NCBI RefSeq assembly: GCF_017498545.1
Contig: NZ_CP071793.1
Location: forward strand, 6,771,001-6,835,000
DNA length: 64,000 nucleotides
From: Sulfidibacter corallicola
Lineage (GTDB): Bacteria > Acidobacteriota > Holophagae > Acanthopleuribacterales > Acanthopleuribacteraceae
Direction: 5' to 3'
The position numbers and the translations under genes are program-made. This document shows, in pieces, positions 36,442 to 45,833 of the stretch. The notes beneath the pieces are model-generated. The model was not told where the DNA came from. It ran no database searches and worked only from the letters and a program-made list of their open reading frames with translations. The number at the start of each line of letters is the position of its first letter. Within the stretch, counting starts at the first letter, position 1.

Positions 36442-37215
36442 ATGAACACCGACGCGTTGTACGTCCTCTTGCACCGGATCGAGGGACCGGTCAATTTGGG
36501 TGCCGTGTGTCGCGCCATGGCCAATACGGGTTTTGCCAACCTACGCTTCACGGGCCCCTTGGATGCACAGAGCGAGGATGCGCGCAAATTCGCCGTCCAC
36601 GCCCTGCCGTTGCTGGAATCGGGCGGGAAGTGTCGCGATTTTGCCGAACTGATTCGCGGACTGGACCTGATCGTCGGCTTTACACCGCGGTCACCTTGGG
36701 CGGATGGGCGCGATTTGGATCTGCCGCGTGCACGGGCGCGAGTCGACACCGCCTTGGCCGAGGGCAAAAAGGTGGGGCTGCTGTTCGGCAACGAGGCGGA
36801 GGGTCTGACCAACCGCGATTTGGCGCTTTGTGACGTGCGCGTCGCCTTGCCCGCCCATGCCGATTACGTGAGCATGAACCTCTCCCAGGCGGTGTTGATC
36901 GCGCTTTGGGAACTGACGCGCGCACGTGCGGAACCCATCGCGGATCACCCGGTGGTACCCGATCTGGCCGATCCCTTGGAGAAAGAGGCCTTGTTGTACA
37001 AGGTACGGCTCTTTTTGGATCGCATGGAGTTCCTGGATCCCCAGCATCCCGACCGGCTTTGGCGCGAAGTGGCGCCCATTTTCAAAACCCGCGATTGGAG
37101 CCGGCGCGAAATGCAGCTCCTGTTGGCCATCTTTTCCAAGGGGGCCAGGCGATACGAAGCGCTGCAGCGCAAATTGGGAGAGGACGCGCCTCCCGAAGGG
37201 GATGGTGTGGGTTAG
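36442..37215 (+). CDS. TrmJ-like SPOUT RNA 2'-O-methyltransferase
   Basis: A 257-residue SpoU/TrmH-family (SPOUT knot) methyltransferase, most like TrmJ, which 2'-O-methylates position 32 of tRNAs. The three family motifs are present: RIEGPVNLGAVCRAMANTGF (motif 1), LLFGNEAEGLTNRDL (motif 2) and VSMNLSQAVLIALWE (motif 3), the latter two forming the SAM knot. A helical C-terminal extension of about 85 residues matches TrmJ length. GGGAGG lies seven bases before the ATG. It is monocistronic, with a palindromic element just downstream. The exact target nucleotide is inferred from family resemblance. Confidence 0.87.
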   Translation: MNTDALYVLLHRIEGPVNLGAVCRAMANTGFANLRFTGPLDAQSEDARKFAVHALPLLESGGKCRDFAELIRGLDLIVGFTPRSPWADGRDLDLPRARARVDTALAEGKKVGLLFGNEAEGLTNRDLALCDVRVALPAHADYVSMNLSQAVLIALWELTRARAEPIADHPVVPDLADPLEKEALLYKVRLFLDRMEFLDPQHPDRLWREVAPIFKTRDWSRREMQLLLAIFSKGARRYEALQRKLGEDAPPEGDGVG

Positions 37216-37287
37216 ATCGATGTCTATCCCGAAACAACGGTATATTGAAATGGTTCCTCGAAATCGGCCGGTTCTCAATTCGAGCTG

Positions 37288-37349
37288 GCATCGGCCGTCA
37301 GGTATCAGGTGTTGCCTGATACCCAATGGCCAAGTGCTTTGCCGATGCC
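37288..37349. repeat. Nested palindromic intergenic element
   Basis: The outer arms GGCATCGGC (37288-37296) and GCCGATGCC (37341-37349) enclose an inner hairpin GGTATCAGG (37301-37309) and CCTGATACC (37315-37323) with loop TGTTG. It lies 73 bases after the TrmJ-like gene. Without T runs it is not a classic terminator; a REP-type repeat or a structured 3' end is more likely. Confidence 0.7.
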
Positions 37350-37426
37350 GGACGCCTGAGAGCTGATACCGAGCCCATCCAGCCCGACCACCTTGGGATC
37401 GCAATCATTCCGTTTGCGGATGAGCA

Positions 37427-37918
37427 CTAGAGTAGCGGCAGGCCGTGGTAGTTGGAGAAGATGAAATAGGTCGGCGCTTCCTCTTTGCCGGCCCTGCCAC
37501 AGATATAGGTTCCGCCCTTCAGATAGGTTTGCAGGTAAACGGGAGGCGGCGCTTCCCAATTGACGTCCGAGAAGCGGATCGGAAATTTGACACCGGTGGG
37601 ATTCGGCGTGTGGAAATACAGTGCGTTGTCGTTTTCCGGGCTTTCGTCGACGGTGATCCAGGTCTGAAAGGGGCCGTCGTAGTCCGTCACCTGGACCAGG
37701 ACCCGGTTGTACGCCAAAAACAGGCTTTCGACCTTCTCCTGCAGAAACTCGCCGGGACCGAACGGTGTGGACGGTTGCCACTGCCATAGATCGAAGGTGC
37801 GCCCCGGGCTCAGATCCATCTGGAATTCCGCTGCCTCGGAAAGCATCTTCTTGACTAGGCGCTTTTTGCCGCGAATTTTCTTGCGGTTCTTTTCGCTGGA
37901 AGCCACGCCACCCTTCAT
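37427..37918 (-). CDS. Hypothetical cytoplasmic protein
   Basis: A 163-residue protein I do not recognise. The first 25 residues are very basic (SEKNRKKIRGKKRLVKK); the remainder is rich in aromatic residues and predicted beta strand (ESLFLAYNRVLVQVTDYDG, FQTWITVDES, YLKGGTYICGRAG, YFIFSNYHGL). There is no signal peptide, membrane span or catalytic signature. GAGG lies seven bases before the ATG, which supports it as a real gene. It is isolated between the palindromic element and the gap preceding the chemoreceptor gene. Confidence 0.65.
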   Translation of the reverse strand: MKGGVASSEKNRKKIRGKKRLVKKMLSEAAEFQMDLSPGRTFDLWQWQPSTPFGPGEFLQEKVESLFLAYNRVLVQVTDYDGPFQTWITVDESPENDNALYFHTPNPTGVKFPIRFSDVNWEAPPPVYLQTYLKGGTYICGRAGKEEAPTYFIFSNYHGLPLL

Positions 37919-38319
37919 GCAATCACCTCATGCCTCGCTCGATCCGAGCGCAACGATCACGGCTTCTCCGATCCATCCAACCCGTCGAAAAACGCGGACC
38001 GGAGAAAAAGCCAAGGCTGTATTTTAGCAACTCCGCAATGTTTGCCAATCAAAAACCAAATTCGAGACCGCGACACGAGGCGGAGATTGGGGCAGAACTG
38101 TCTGGCGGAGCAGCTTTTGAGGTGATGTGAGGGGTTCGCCAAAGGAGGGGAAATCGCGACGAAGGGAACCGCATTGCGGAGCGGGGAAGGCCGGCGATCA
38201 TCGCCGCGTACCGAGTGGGGCCGAGGTGGTGCGATGCAGGTCGACCACCACTCGATTCGCCATGGCCCCTATCCGCAAAACGCGAACGAGGTCGAGGACG
38301 CGATGGAAACTGGGTGCGG
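37919..38319. other. Gap; nothing recognised
   Basis: About 400 bases between the orphan gene start (minus) and the end of the chemoreceptor gene (minus). It should hold the orphan's promoter. No gene or clear terminator is seen. Confidence 0.4.
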
Positions 38320-40305
38320 TCAATTCGCTCCTTCGAGCGATTCGTTCTTCTTCTTGGCTTCGGATTCCTGAGATCCGTCCAGCTTGAACTTGCTGGTGAT
38401 GGCCAACATCGACTGGGCGGCGTCGCTCAAGTCGGCCACGGAACTGGTGCTGCTTCCCAAGGCCGTCACCATCTCGGCGGAAGAGCTCTTGGCTTCTTCG
38501 GACTTCTCCGCGAGCAGTTTCGAGTGCTCGAGGATTTCCCGGGTGACGCCGAGCACGCTCGAAGCCTGCTTGAAGGCTTCCTGGCAGGCGTCGCGCACTT
38601 CGATGGAGACCTCCAGCGAGGCCTGCACGGACTGGCTGATGGCCTCCGATTCGGTACTGGTATTGTCCAGGTTGCGGTGGATCTCCTGAACGGTCGAGGC
38701 CTGCTCTTCGATGGTGGCGACGATCCCGGTGTTGATCGAACTCACCTCGTTCATCACGGTGGCGATCTGGTCGTTGGCTTCGATCACCGTGTTGGTGCTC
38801 TGTTGGATCTCCGAGACGCGATTGGCGATCTGTTGCACCGCTTGGGCCGTTTGCTTGGCCAGGTCCTTGACTTCGTTGGCGACGACCGCAAAGCCCTTGC
38901 CCGCTTCGCCGGCACTGGCCGCCTCGATCGTGGCGTTCAGGGCCAGCAGGTTGGTCTGCTTGGAGATCGCGTCGATGATCGATACGAAATCGCTGATGTT
39001 GCGGGCGTGTTCGTCGAGAACCTTGACGCTTTCGCTGGCCTTTTTCGATAGTTCGGTGGCGTCCGTCGTGGTGCGGGCGCAGTGTTCCATGTTGCGCGAG
39101 ATTTCCTGCAGCGTGGCCGACAGTTCTTCGACGGCGGTCGCCACTTCGGCGAGGTTGCGGCTCGCCGACTGAACCGACGTGGCCACCTCGGAAATGTTGG
39201 AGGACATCTTTTCCGAACCGGATGCCACCTTCTCCATTTCCGAGTGGGAGGTCTCCGTGCCCAGGTTGATGTTGTCGATGCCCTGTTGCAGGGAGTCGCC
39301 CACCTGGGCGACCGCGTGGAAGGTGCTGTCGGTACGGTCGACGTTCTGGTGCAGCAGGCCGATGTTGTTGTTCAGGTTGGCGAGCTGGGTGTTGAGCAGG
39401 TGGCTCGTCCTGTCCATGCGGCCGATCAAATCGTTGAGCTTGCTCACGAAGGTGTTGAACCACTTGCACAGGTCGCCGATTTCGTCCTGGGTGCTGGCCT
39501 TGAGCCGCACGCTCAAATCGCCTTCACCTTCGGCGATGTCCTTGATGATATCGACCACGTCGTTGATCGGGCTGACGATGTAGTTCCCCAGCAGGATCCC
39601 GATGACGACGGCCAAGATACATCCTCCGATGACTATAAATAAGGATGTGAATCGATATCGACCGATGATGCCGTCGATGCGCTCCAGGCTGTATACCAGA
39701 AAGACCTGGGCGCTGGCGTCCACCGAGCCCTCGTCGAACGCCGCACTTCCGAACACCAGGTGATTGCTGCCCTGGATGTCCAGATCGTCCATGTGGAGGT
39801 TGCTGGAAAATCCGTAGTCGGTGTTGTTGGTGATCGCCTTGGCGAATGTGAGGAAATCCGCCTCGGTGGCGGTCTTGACGGGAATGGAGTTCTCGCCGTT
39901 CTGAAAGCGGACATTGGTTTTCTGAAGGTAATCGAGCAATTTCTTTTGCTCGGTTTCGAGCGCCTCGGGAGTCATCACGTCTCCCGTGCTGCTCGAGGCG
40001 CGATAGGTCCAGGTCTCCGCACCGCTGTCGTAGACGAGCAGGCCGACCAGATCCGAGCCCCTCAATCGCGTGCTCATGCTCTTTTCCACCGCTTCCGTGT
40101 CACCCATGATCAAGTTCAGCGTTATCTCGTTGATAAAGCTGGATGTATCGCTCTCGATACGGGTCAGGAACTCATTGAAAAGATTGCGCTGGAAAAGGTA
40201 ATCCGTCACGAAGGCGAAAACGATCGACAAAACCGCGACCAACGTTAGGAAGCCGCCCCAAATCTTGGTCTTGATTCGGATATTGAGTAAGCTCTTCACC
40301 GCCAT
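38320..40305 (-). CDS. Methyl-accepting chemotaxis protein paired with a binding protein-like gene
   Basis: A 661-residue chemoreceptor. The first membrane span is at about 16-37, the periplasmic sensor at about 40-205, the second span at about 212-235, HAMP at about 236-290 (NYIVSPINDVVDIIKDIAEGEGDLSVRL), then the signalling coiled coil with the CheA/CheW tip QTNLLALNATIEAASAGEAGKGFAVVANEVKDLA. The tip reads EAASAGEAGK where most receptors have EAARAGEAGR. ATG at 40305 is used because GAGGA lies six to seven bases upstream; an ATG at 40311 overlaps the stop of the upstream gene. The two-base spacing to that gene shows an operon, implying that the secreted protein and the receptor sense together. 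Confidence 0.92.
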   Translation of the reverse strand: MAVKSLLNIRIKTKIWGGFLTLVAVLSIVFAFVTDYLFQRNLFNEFLTRIESDTSSFINEITLNLIMGDTEAVEKSMSTRLRGSDLVGLLVYDSGAETWTYRASSSTGDVMTPEALETEQKKLLDYLQKTNVRFQNGENSIPVKTATEADFLTFAKAITNNTDYGFSSNLHMDDLDIQGSNHLVFGSAAFDEGSVDASAQVFLVYSLERIDGIIGRYRFTSLFIVIGGCILAVVIGILLGNYIVSPINDVVDIIKDIAEGEGDLSVRLKASTQDEIGDLCKWFNTFVSKLNDLIGRMDRTSHLLNTQLANLNNNIGLLHQNVDRTDSTFHAVAQVGDSLQQGIDNINLGTETSHSEMEKVASGSEKMSSNISEVATSVQSASRNLAEVATAVEELSATLQEISRNMEHCARTTTDATELSKKASESVKVLDEHARNISDFVSIIDAISKQTNLLALNATIEAASAGEAGKGFAVVANEVKDLAKQTAQAVQQIANRVSEIQQSTNTVIEANDQIATVMNEVSSINTGIVATIEEQASTVQEIHRNLDNTSTESEAISQSVQASLEVSIEVRDACQEAFKQASSVLGVTREILEHSKLLAEKSEEAKSSSAEMVTALGSSTSSVADLSDAAQSMLAITSKFKLDGSQESEAKKKNESLEGAN

Positions 40306-40307
40306 GC

Positions 40308-40817
40308 TCATTCCTCGATTTTAATTTTTCCGCTACCCTCGGGAATCTTCAGTTCGAAGCGCGAACTCACTTTGCCGTTGATCTTCAATAGCAAACCGCC
40401 GCCCTCGCCGACCAATTGACCACAGGCGCCACCCTTGAATGCATTTTCGGCCGAGGTAAAAACCGGGATTCCCTTCTTCACGGTTTGTTTGACTACGAAT
40501 TTGATGGAATTGGTTCCGGTAACGATTCGGTCCTCGACCAGGTACACGAAATCGACATCGAAGGATTGGAGGTTTCTCATCGCCGGAGCGATCTCCCGAA
40601 TAGAGTTGACCGGCACGCGCACGACCATCAGACCGTTCTCGGTGCTCGTCTTTTGAATGGCGGCTTCCACTGCGGAGTCACCCGCTTTGAACAAAATCGC
40701 CACGCGTGTGGAATTGGGCATAACTTCCTTGATCAAGCTTACATGTGAAGATAAGCCGTTTTGCGCAAAAACGCTGGATGCGAAAAAAAGGACTATCGGC
40801 AGCAACCCGCGTACCAC
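40308..40817 (-). CDS. Secreted short ABC-type substrate-binding-like protein
   Basis: A 169-residue protein with a signal peptide (VRGLLPIVLFFASSVFAQ) followed by SHVSLIKEVMPNSTRVAILFKAGDSAVEAAIQKTS and later KKGIPVFTSAENAFKGGACGQLV, which resemble the ABC_sub_bind/TrpX-type periplasmic binding proteins. At this size it is only about half of a normal two-lobed binding protein, so it may be a one-lobe sensor or a degenerate copy. The GTG at 40817 has AAGGGGG seven bases upstream. Its stop lies two bases before the start of the chemoreceptor, and no ABC permease or ATPase is present, so it more likely presents a ligand to the receptor than feeds transport. Confidence 0.7.
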   Translation of the reverse strand: MVRGLLPIVLFFASSVFAQNGLSSHVSLIKEVMPNSTRVAILFKAGDSAVEAAIQKTSTENGLMVVRVPVNSIREIAPAMRNLQSFDVDFVYLVEDRIVTGTNSIKFVVKQTVKKGIPVFTSAENAFKGGACGQLVGEGGGLLLKINGKVSSRFELKIPEGSGKIKIEE

Positions 40818-42502
40818 GAACAAACCCCCTTGGAAACAGCACATGCACCAAAGTCTTCATCGACTTTCGTGCGGATTACATGAGAAATGATTTTGGGCAC
40901 GCATTGGAAGAATAACGAGGATTATAGCACTCCATGCTTCCAACGCCTACCAATAAGGAATCTCGAGCCGAAACGCGACTCGCTGAATTTGCATTGCTTG
41001 AGGATGGTCGCCTGATCGAGGGCGCCGGTGCGATCTCGGCGTGTGCCTTCGGGGCGGTGGTTTCCGGGTCGGGTTGGCGGAGCCGTCGGCGGTGATCCGG
41101 ACAGGTCCGTCGAGGATGGCGATCGAGGTGGCCGCAGGCCTTGGGATGGTGGCGCGCAATCGCGTGCCTCCGCCACATCTTCCCGGTGATGCGTACCGGA
41201 TCGGCGCAAACCCCCGTCGCCGTCCGAAAGCCGAAGCGGGGTTCCGTGTGGCGCACGTTGGAGAATCGCGCTGAGATGAGGTGCCGGTCGACGGGAGTGC
41301 TCCCGCCATGGCCTTTTTCCCAGGGTCTGCTTGAAATCCGGATGAAGAATGTGGGCTTGGACTTACGGCCTCCGAGTGGGGGACCCTACCTGGTAGGGAT
41401 GTCGAGTGGATGTGCGGAGCCACGATGGCGGCGGTTTGGGGATGCTCAAGGCGCTGGATCGCAGAAGTGATGAAAAGAGTGGGAGGAATGCCCGCTTTGG
41501 CCTTTTGAAGTTGAAAAGGGTTGAGATTCGGGTGGCGGTTCGACCGCCGGCAAGCTCAGCTCATTGAAAAAAGGTCGTGGCCCGGTTCATCCACAAGCGT
41601 TGTTCTTCTTTCGTCATGCTGGTTGCCGATCGCTTTCCATGGTGTCGATGGGGATGTGCGTTGCGCGGATGCCCCGGGTGAATTCGGCGTGGGATTCCAT
41701 TCCACCTCGTGTGCCACGGCTCGGGAAATCAACCGCCGATTTGGTTGCTGCTCGAACGTCGAGTGGTGGATGAACTGAACCTAAAGGGAGCCAATCGCTG
41801 GCGGGTGGTTTCTGTCGATCATTGGGGGGCAACGGTTTGAACGAATGCTCGAGTGCGGTCGATTCCGCTGGTCGCGCCGCTTTTCAGTGGTGCCGTTTCG
41901 ATGGCCTCACCGCGGTGGCCCGATCTGGGTGGATCCACCTCGGCAGCTCCTCCCAATCCGTTGAGTTCCTGTTTCTCGGCAAATTCCTTCCGCGCGAGTC
42001 GCGCGTTTTAGGTCGAATCGCACCGGTCCTGCAATGTAGAGGCATCGGGCGCGAGTCGTTCGGCTCATTAACACCTGAACCAATTTTATGCGTCAATGGG
42101 GGCAGCATGCAATAGGCTCTTTTTATTTGGTTTGTATTGCTGGAATTGCGCTTTTTCGGGGGCTTGTAATTTCTTCCGGAGAGAAAGGGCTTACCTGTCG
42201 GAGGTAGCTCACGTGATTGGCTTCTTTGCTCTTGGTTGCTGACCCCGCTCGTGCTGGGTTATACTGCGGGTCGTTATTGTAAGTGGGTAGCAAATTTTTT
42301 GTTACGCGAACTACTCGCGGTCATGGGCTCTGGGCCTCTCCCCGTTGGAGTTTTACGCACCCGGTTTCAGCCCGGCACACCGGTTCCGAGTCGGTTTTTG
42401 CTCCCCCAATCTTTTGATTTTTTTTGTCGACGCTCCATGCTTCGGTATCGAGCGGCTCCGGCTTCATTCTGGGAAAAAGAAGACTTTGAGGGTATCAACA
42501 CT
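40818..42502. other. Long gap without a supported gene
   Basis: About 1.7 kb. Several reading frames of 70-160 codons occur on both strands, but none has an SD sequence, a known motif or natural composition. Only the promoter candidate at 42236-42265 stands out, at its right end. It may hold decayed sequence or an untranslated RNA that I cannot see. Confidence 0.45.
42236..42265 (+). promoter_or_regulatory. Candidate sigma-70 promoter of the POT transporter gene
   Basis: TTGCTG (42236-42241), 18-base spacer, TATACT (42260-42265). It would give a leader of about 230 bases before the ATG at 42503, long enough for regulation, but I see no known riboswitch in it. Confidence 0.4.
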
Positions 42503-43975
42503 ATGACAGAGGTCAAACACAGTCACCCGCGCGGCCTGTATGTGCTCTTCATGGCCGAGATGTGGGAACGTTTCAGTTACTATGGCATGCGTGCGCTGCT
42601 CGTGCTGTACTGCGCCAAACAGCTTTTCGCACACATGGACAATCCCGATAGTGAGGCCGTGGCGGTGTATGGGAGTTACACCGCGCTGGTTTACCTCACA
42701 CCGCTGATCGGTGGCCTGATCGCCGATCGTATTCTGGGTTTTCGCAAGGCCGTGATTCTCGGCGGCATTTTGATGTCGATCGGACACTTCGTCATGGCTT
42801 TCGAACAGGAACAGGTTTTCTATCTGGCCTTGGCGTTCATCATCGTCGGTAACGGCTTTTTCAAACCGAACATCTCCAGTATCGTCGGTCGTCTGTACGA
42901 CGAGGGCGATGCCCGCCGCGACGCGGGTTTCACCATTTTCTACATGGGCATCAACCTGGGCGCCTTCCTGGCGCCGTTGATTTGCGGGTACGTCGGCGAG
43001 CAGATCGGTTGGCACTACGGTTTCGGGCTCGCCGGGATCGGCATGGTCCTGGGTCTGCTGCAGTTCATCTACGGTCGCAAGCATTTGAAGGAACGGGCCG
43101 AGCCGCCCGATGCGGATGCCTTGAAACACCAGGTGCTGCCCGGGGTGAACAAGGAGTGGGCGGTCTACATCGGCTCCTTCCTCGCGGTATTCGTCTTCTG
43201 GCAACTGGTTCAGCTCCACACCTTCGTGACCTACATGCTGGGTACCATCGCGGCCCTGTCGGTACTGCTCGTGGCGGGTTACGGCATCTCCAAGTGCGAG
43301 CGTATCGAATCCCACCGCCTGTTCGTGGCGTTGGTCCTGATCATTTTTTCCGTGCCTTTCTGGGCTTTCTTCGAGCAGGCCGGCAGCTCCATGAACCTGT
43401 TCACCGACGAATTCGTCAATCGCGTGATGTTCAACTTCGAGATTCCGGCCTCGGTCTTCCAGTCGGTGAACTCGCTGTTCATCCTGCTCTACGCGATTCC
43501 CTTTTCCATGCTGTGGATCTGGCTGGCGGAGCGTGACAAGGAGCCCAGCACCCCCTTCAAGTTCGGTCTGGGGATCGCCCAGGTGGGACTCGGTTTCGTG
43601 TGCCTCTGGTACGGCGCCACCACCGCCAAGGACGGCGGCCAGGTCGCCATGGTCTGGCTGATTCTCGGCTACATGTTCCACACGACGGGCGAACTGTGCG
43701 TTTCCCCGGTAGGGTTGTCGATGGTGACGAAGCTGTCGCCGCAGCGCATCACCGGCCTGATGATGGGGATGTGGTTCCTGTTCACCGCCTTCGCCAACAA
43801 CCTGGCCGGTATCATCGCCAAGTTCACCACCGGTGGAGAAGCCGCCGAAGCCGGTTCGGGCGTCATGGCCTACGGCAGTGTCTTCGGCACGGTGGCCGGC
43901 CTGGCGTTCGGGTTCGGATTCTTCGTGCTCGTGATCGCACCGCTGCTCAAGAAGGGTATGCACGGTATTAATTAA
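42503..43975 (+). CDS. POT/PTR2 family proton-dependent oligopeptide transporter
   Basis: A 490-residue inner-membrane transporter that imports di- and tripeptides with protons. The N-terminal MAEMWERFSYYGMRALLVLY contains the ExxERFxYYG signature of the family, followed by LIGGLIADRILGFRKAV, GNGFFKPNISSIVGRLY (the FKPNISS motif), FYMGINLGAFLAPLICGYVG and the late FxTGELCxSPVGLSMVTKLSP segment. Length and about 14 hydrophobic stretches fit bacterial POT proteins. The ATG at 42503 is chosen at the family start; GAGGG lies ten bases upstream. A longer in-frame reading from 42236 would begin inside the candidate promoter and is rejected. It stands alone and ends with a strong hairpin. Confidence 0.92.
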   Translation: MTEVKHSHPRGLYVLFMAEMWERFSYYGMRALLVLYCAKQLFAHMDNPDSEAVAVYGSYTALVYLTPLIGGLIADRILGFRKAVILGGILMSIGHFVMAFEQEQVFYLALAFIIVGNGFFKPNISSIVGRLYDEGDARRDAGFTIFYMGINLGAFLAPLICGYVGEQIGWHYGFGLAGIGMVLGLLQFIYGRKHLKERAEPPDADALKHQVLPGVNKEWAVYIGSFLAVFVFWQLVQLHTFVTYMLGTIAALSVLLVAGYGISKCERIESHRLFVALVLIIFSVPFWAFFEQAGSSMNLFTDEFVNRVMFNFEIPASVFQSVNSLFILLYAIPFSMLWIWLAERDKEPSTPFKFGLGIAQVGLGFVCLWYGATTAKDGGQVAMVWLILGYMFHTTGELCVSPVGLSMVTKLSPQRITGLMMGMWFLFTAFANNLAGIIAKFTTGGEAAEAGSGVMAYGSVFGTVAGLAFGFGFFVLVIAPLLKKGMHGIN

Positions 43976-43984
43976 TGTTTCCAT

Positions 43985-44012
43985 GGAACCCGAATCTCGC
44001 GATTCGGGTTCC
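43985..44012 (+). terminator. Hairpin after the POT transporter gene
   Basis: A 12-base perfect stem, GGAACCCGAATC (43985-43996) with GATTCGGGTTCC (44001-44012) and TCGC loop, nine bases after the stop. What follows is GCCCTCGTTT rather than a clean T run. Confidence 0.6.
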
Positions 44013-44237
44013 GCCCTCGTTTGATTGGTCGCCACCATCGCGGCTATTTCTCCCGGGATCGGTCCGCCTGCCGGCGGCGATCGGGAATTGTTGCGCTCAC
44101 GACAGCGCTATCGGGTTATGATGGCGGGATTTATTTGTCATCCGGCCGGCTGCCGAACGAGCGCGCTTCTCGCGATCGACCGGCAATTTGATAGGCTGCG
44201 CGGCTCGTGGCCGGATCGAACGAGGGATTGAGATTCA

Positions 44238-45503
44238 TTGCGAGCGTATTGGCGTGTCCTGAAAGAACATCCCCACTACCGACGGATCTACGTGTCGCGG
44301 ACGATCTCGTTGTTGGGCGATTGGTTGAACCTGCTGGCGCTGCTGGGATTGCTGCGCGAGTTGGGCCACAATCGCCCCGAACTCATCGGCGCGCTGTTCA
44401 TCGTCAAGCTGTTGCCCGCGTTCCTGGCCGGGCCGGCGGCCGGGGTCGTGGCCGATCGGGTCAGCCGCAAGTGGATCATGATCGTTTCCGATCTCGTGCG
44501 CGTCGCCGTGGTCTCCGCCTTCTTTTTGGTGCCCTACTTTCGCGACCAGGCCGTCGTCTTCGTGCTGGGCCTGGCCCTGGTTCAAGCGGTCGCCTCGGCC
44601 TTTTTCGAGCCCGCCAGAACGGCTTGCCTGCCCCAGATCCTGCCCCCCGAGGACCTGACCACGGCCAATTCGCTGGGGGCCCTGACCTGGTCCGTCATCT
44701 ATGCGTTGGGCGCAGCCCTGGGTGGACTGATCACCCAATTCCTGGGATGGCGGGTGGCCTTGGCCCTCGACGTGTCCACCTATCTGTTTTCGGCGGTTTT
44801 CCTGGTGGGTCTGCGATTACCCGTTCGGCCGAAGCGCATCGAGGCCGTCCATTGGACGCGCATCCTGGGCATTCGCGACGTGTTCGAGGGCTTGGGATAC
44901 GTGCGGTCCCGGCCCCTGATCGGGTACAGCCTGTGTCTCAAGGCCGGCTGGTGCATGGCCGGGGGCGTTCAATTGCTCCTGACCCTCTTTGGCGAACGGG
45001 TCTTCAACTTCGGTGGCCATCCCGATCTGGGCACCGCCTTCCTGTTCACGGCGCGGGCGGCCGGAACCGCGTTCGGACCGATCATCGCGCGGCGTTACAG
45101 CGGGGAAGACCTGGATCGCATGTACCGCGCCGTGTGGTACTCCTTCTTTTGCGGCGGTTTTTTCTACATCATGCTGGCGTGGGTACAGCACCCGGCCGCA
45201 GCTTTCGCCACCGTCTTTCTGGCGCACCTCGGTGGCAGCACCGTTTGGGTCTTCTCCACGGTCCTGCTGCAGCGCCAGGTACAGGATCGGTTCGCGGGGC
45301 GCGTGTTTGCCGCGGAACTCGGCCTGGCGACGTTGATGATCTGCCTGTCCACCTTCATCAGCGGGGCCCTGATCGAACGATTGAACGTCGGGCTTCCCCT
45401 TCTGGCGGTCCTGCTCGGCAGTGTCATCCTGGTGGCGGGTGTGGTGGCTGTCTGGCGTGGCAGAAAATACCGCGTCGAGATGAGGCTCCCCCAATCGCCT
45501 TGA
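44238..45503 (+). CDS. Major facilitator superfamily transporter
   Basis: A 421-residue MFS permease with about 12 membrane spans. The loop 2-3 motif appears as GVVADRVSRKWIM, matching the GxxxDRxxRR pattern, and SAFFEPARTACLPQILPPEDLTTANSL is typical of the enterobactin exporter-like/MFS_3 branch (ARTA...P.....L..AN.L). Export of a small molecule or drug is the usual role there, but the substrate is unknown. The start is TTG at 44238 with GAGGG 11 bases upstream. No regulator or biosynthetic gene is adjacent. Confidence 0.85.
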   Translation: MRAYWRVLKEHPHYRRIYVSRTISLLGDWLNLLALLGLLRELGHNRPELIGALFIVKLLPAFLAGPAAGVVADRVSRKWIMIVSDLVRVAVVSAFFLVPYFRDQAVVFVLGLALVQAVASAFFEPARTACLPQILPPEDLTTANSLGALTWSVIYALGAALGGLITQFLGWRVALALDVSTYLFSAVFLVGLRLPVRPKRIEAVHWTRILGIRDVFEGLGYVRSRPLIGYSLCLKAGWCMAGGVQLLLTLFGERVFNFGGHPDLGTAFLFTARAAGTAFGPIIARRYSGEDLDRMYRAVWYSFFCGGFFYIMLAWVQHPAAAFATVFLAHLGGSTVWVFSTVLLQRQVQDRFAGRVFAAELGLATLMICLSTFISGALIERLNVGLPLLAVLLGSVILVAGVVAVWRGRKYRVEMRLPQSP

Positions 45504-45833
45504 ATCGCGATTGGGCGCGGACTCATCCAGGACGAATTTCGAGGTCGGCCGACGGTCGTGGCGACCGGGGCGATGCAATCCGTGTCCCCTCGATGGCGTC
45601 GCGGTGCGGCGCTGTGGCCCCGGGAACCGGAGAGGGCTCGGCCTTCGCCTGGGAACGGGAGCCAACATGTTTGAAAAAATAATGTTGAGTCGGTAATCTG
45701 GTGGATGCGATCGGCCGCCGCACGGCGACGATCGGCCGGTCGGACCGGTGGGAAATGCTTTGAGTTTTGGGGGTAACTGTGTCATTCTTTTGGAAATTGC
45801 AATCACTTCCATCCAACTCTCTTAGGTGACTTC
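45504..45833. other. Intergenic gap
   Basis: About 330 bases between the MFS gene and the next orphan. It contains a weak inverted repeat (CAACAT...ATGTTG near 45665-45690) with an A-rich loop; nothing else. Confidence 0.35.

Noticed and set aside
44207..45682. 491-codon frame overlapping the MFS transporter gene in another frame
   Set aside because: Arginine-, proline- and glycine-rich shadow translation; the MFS frame has natural membrane spans.
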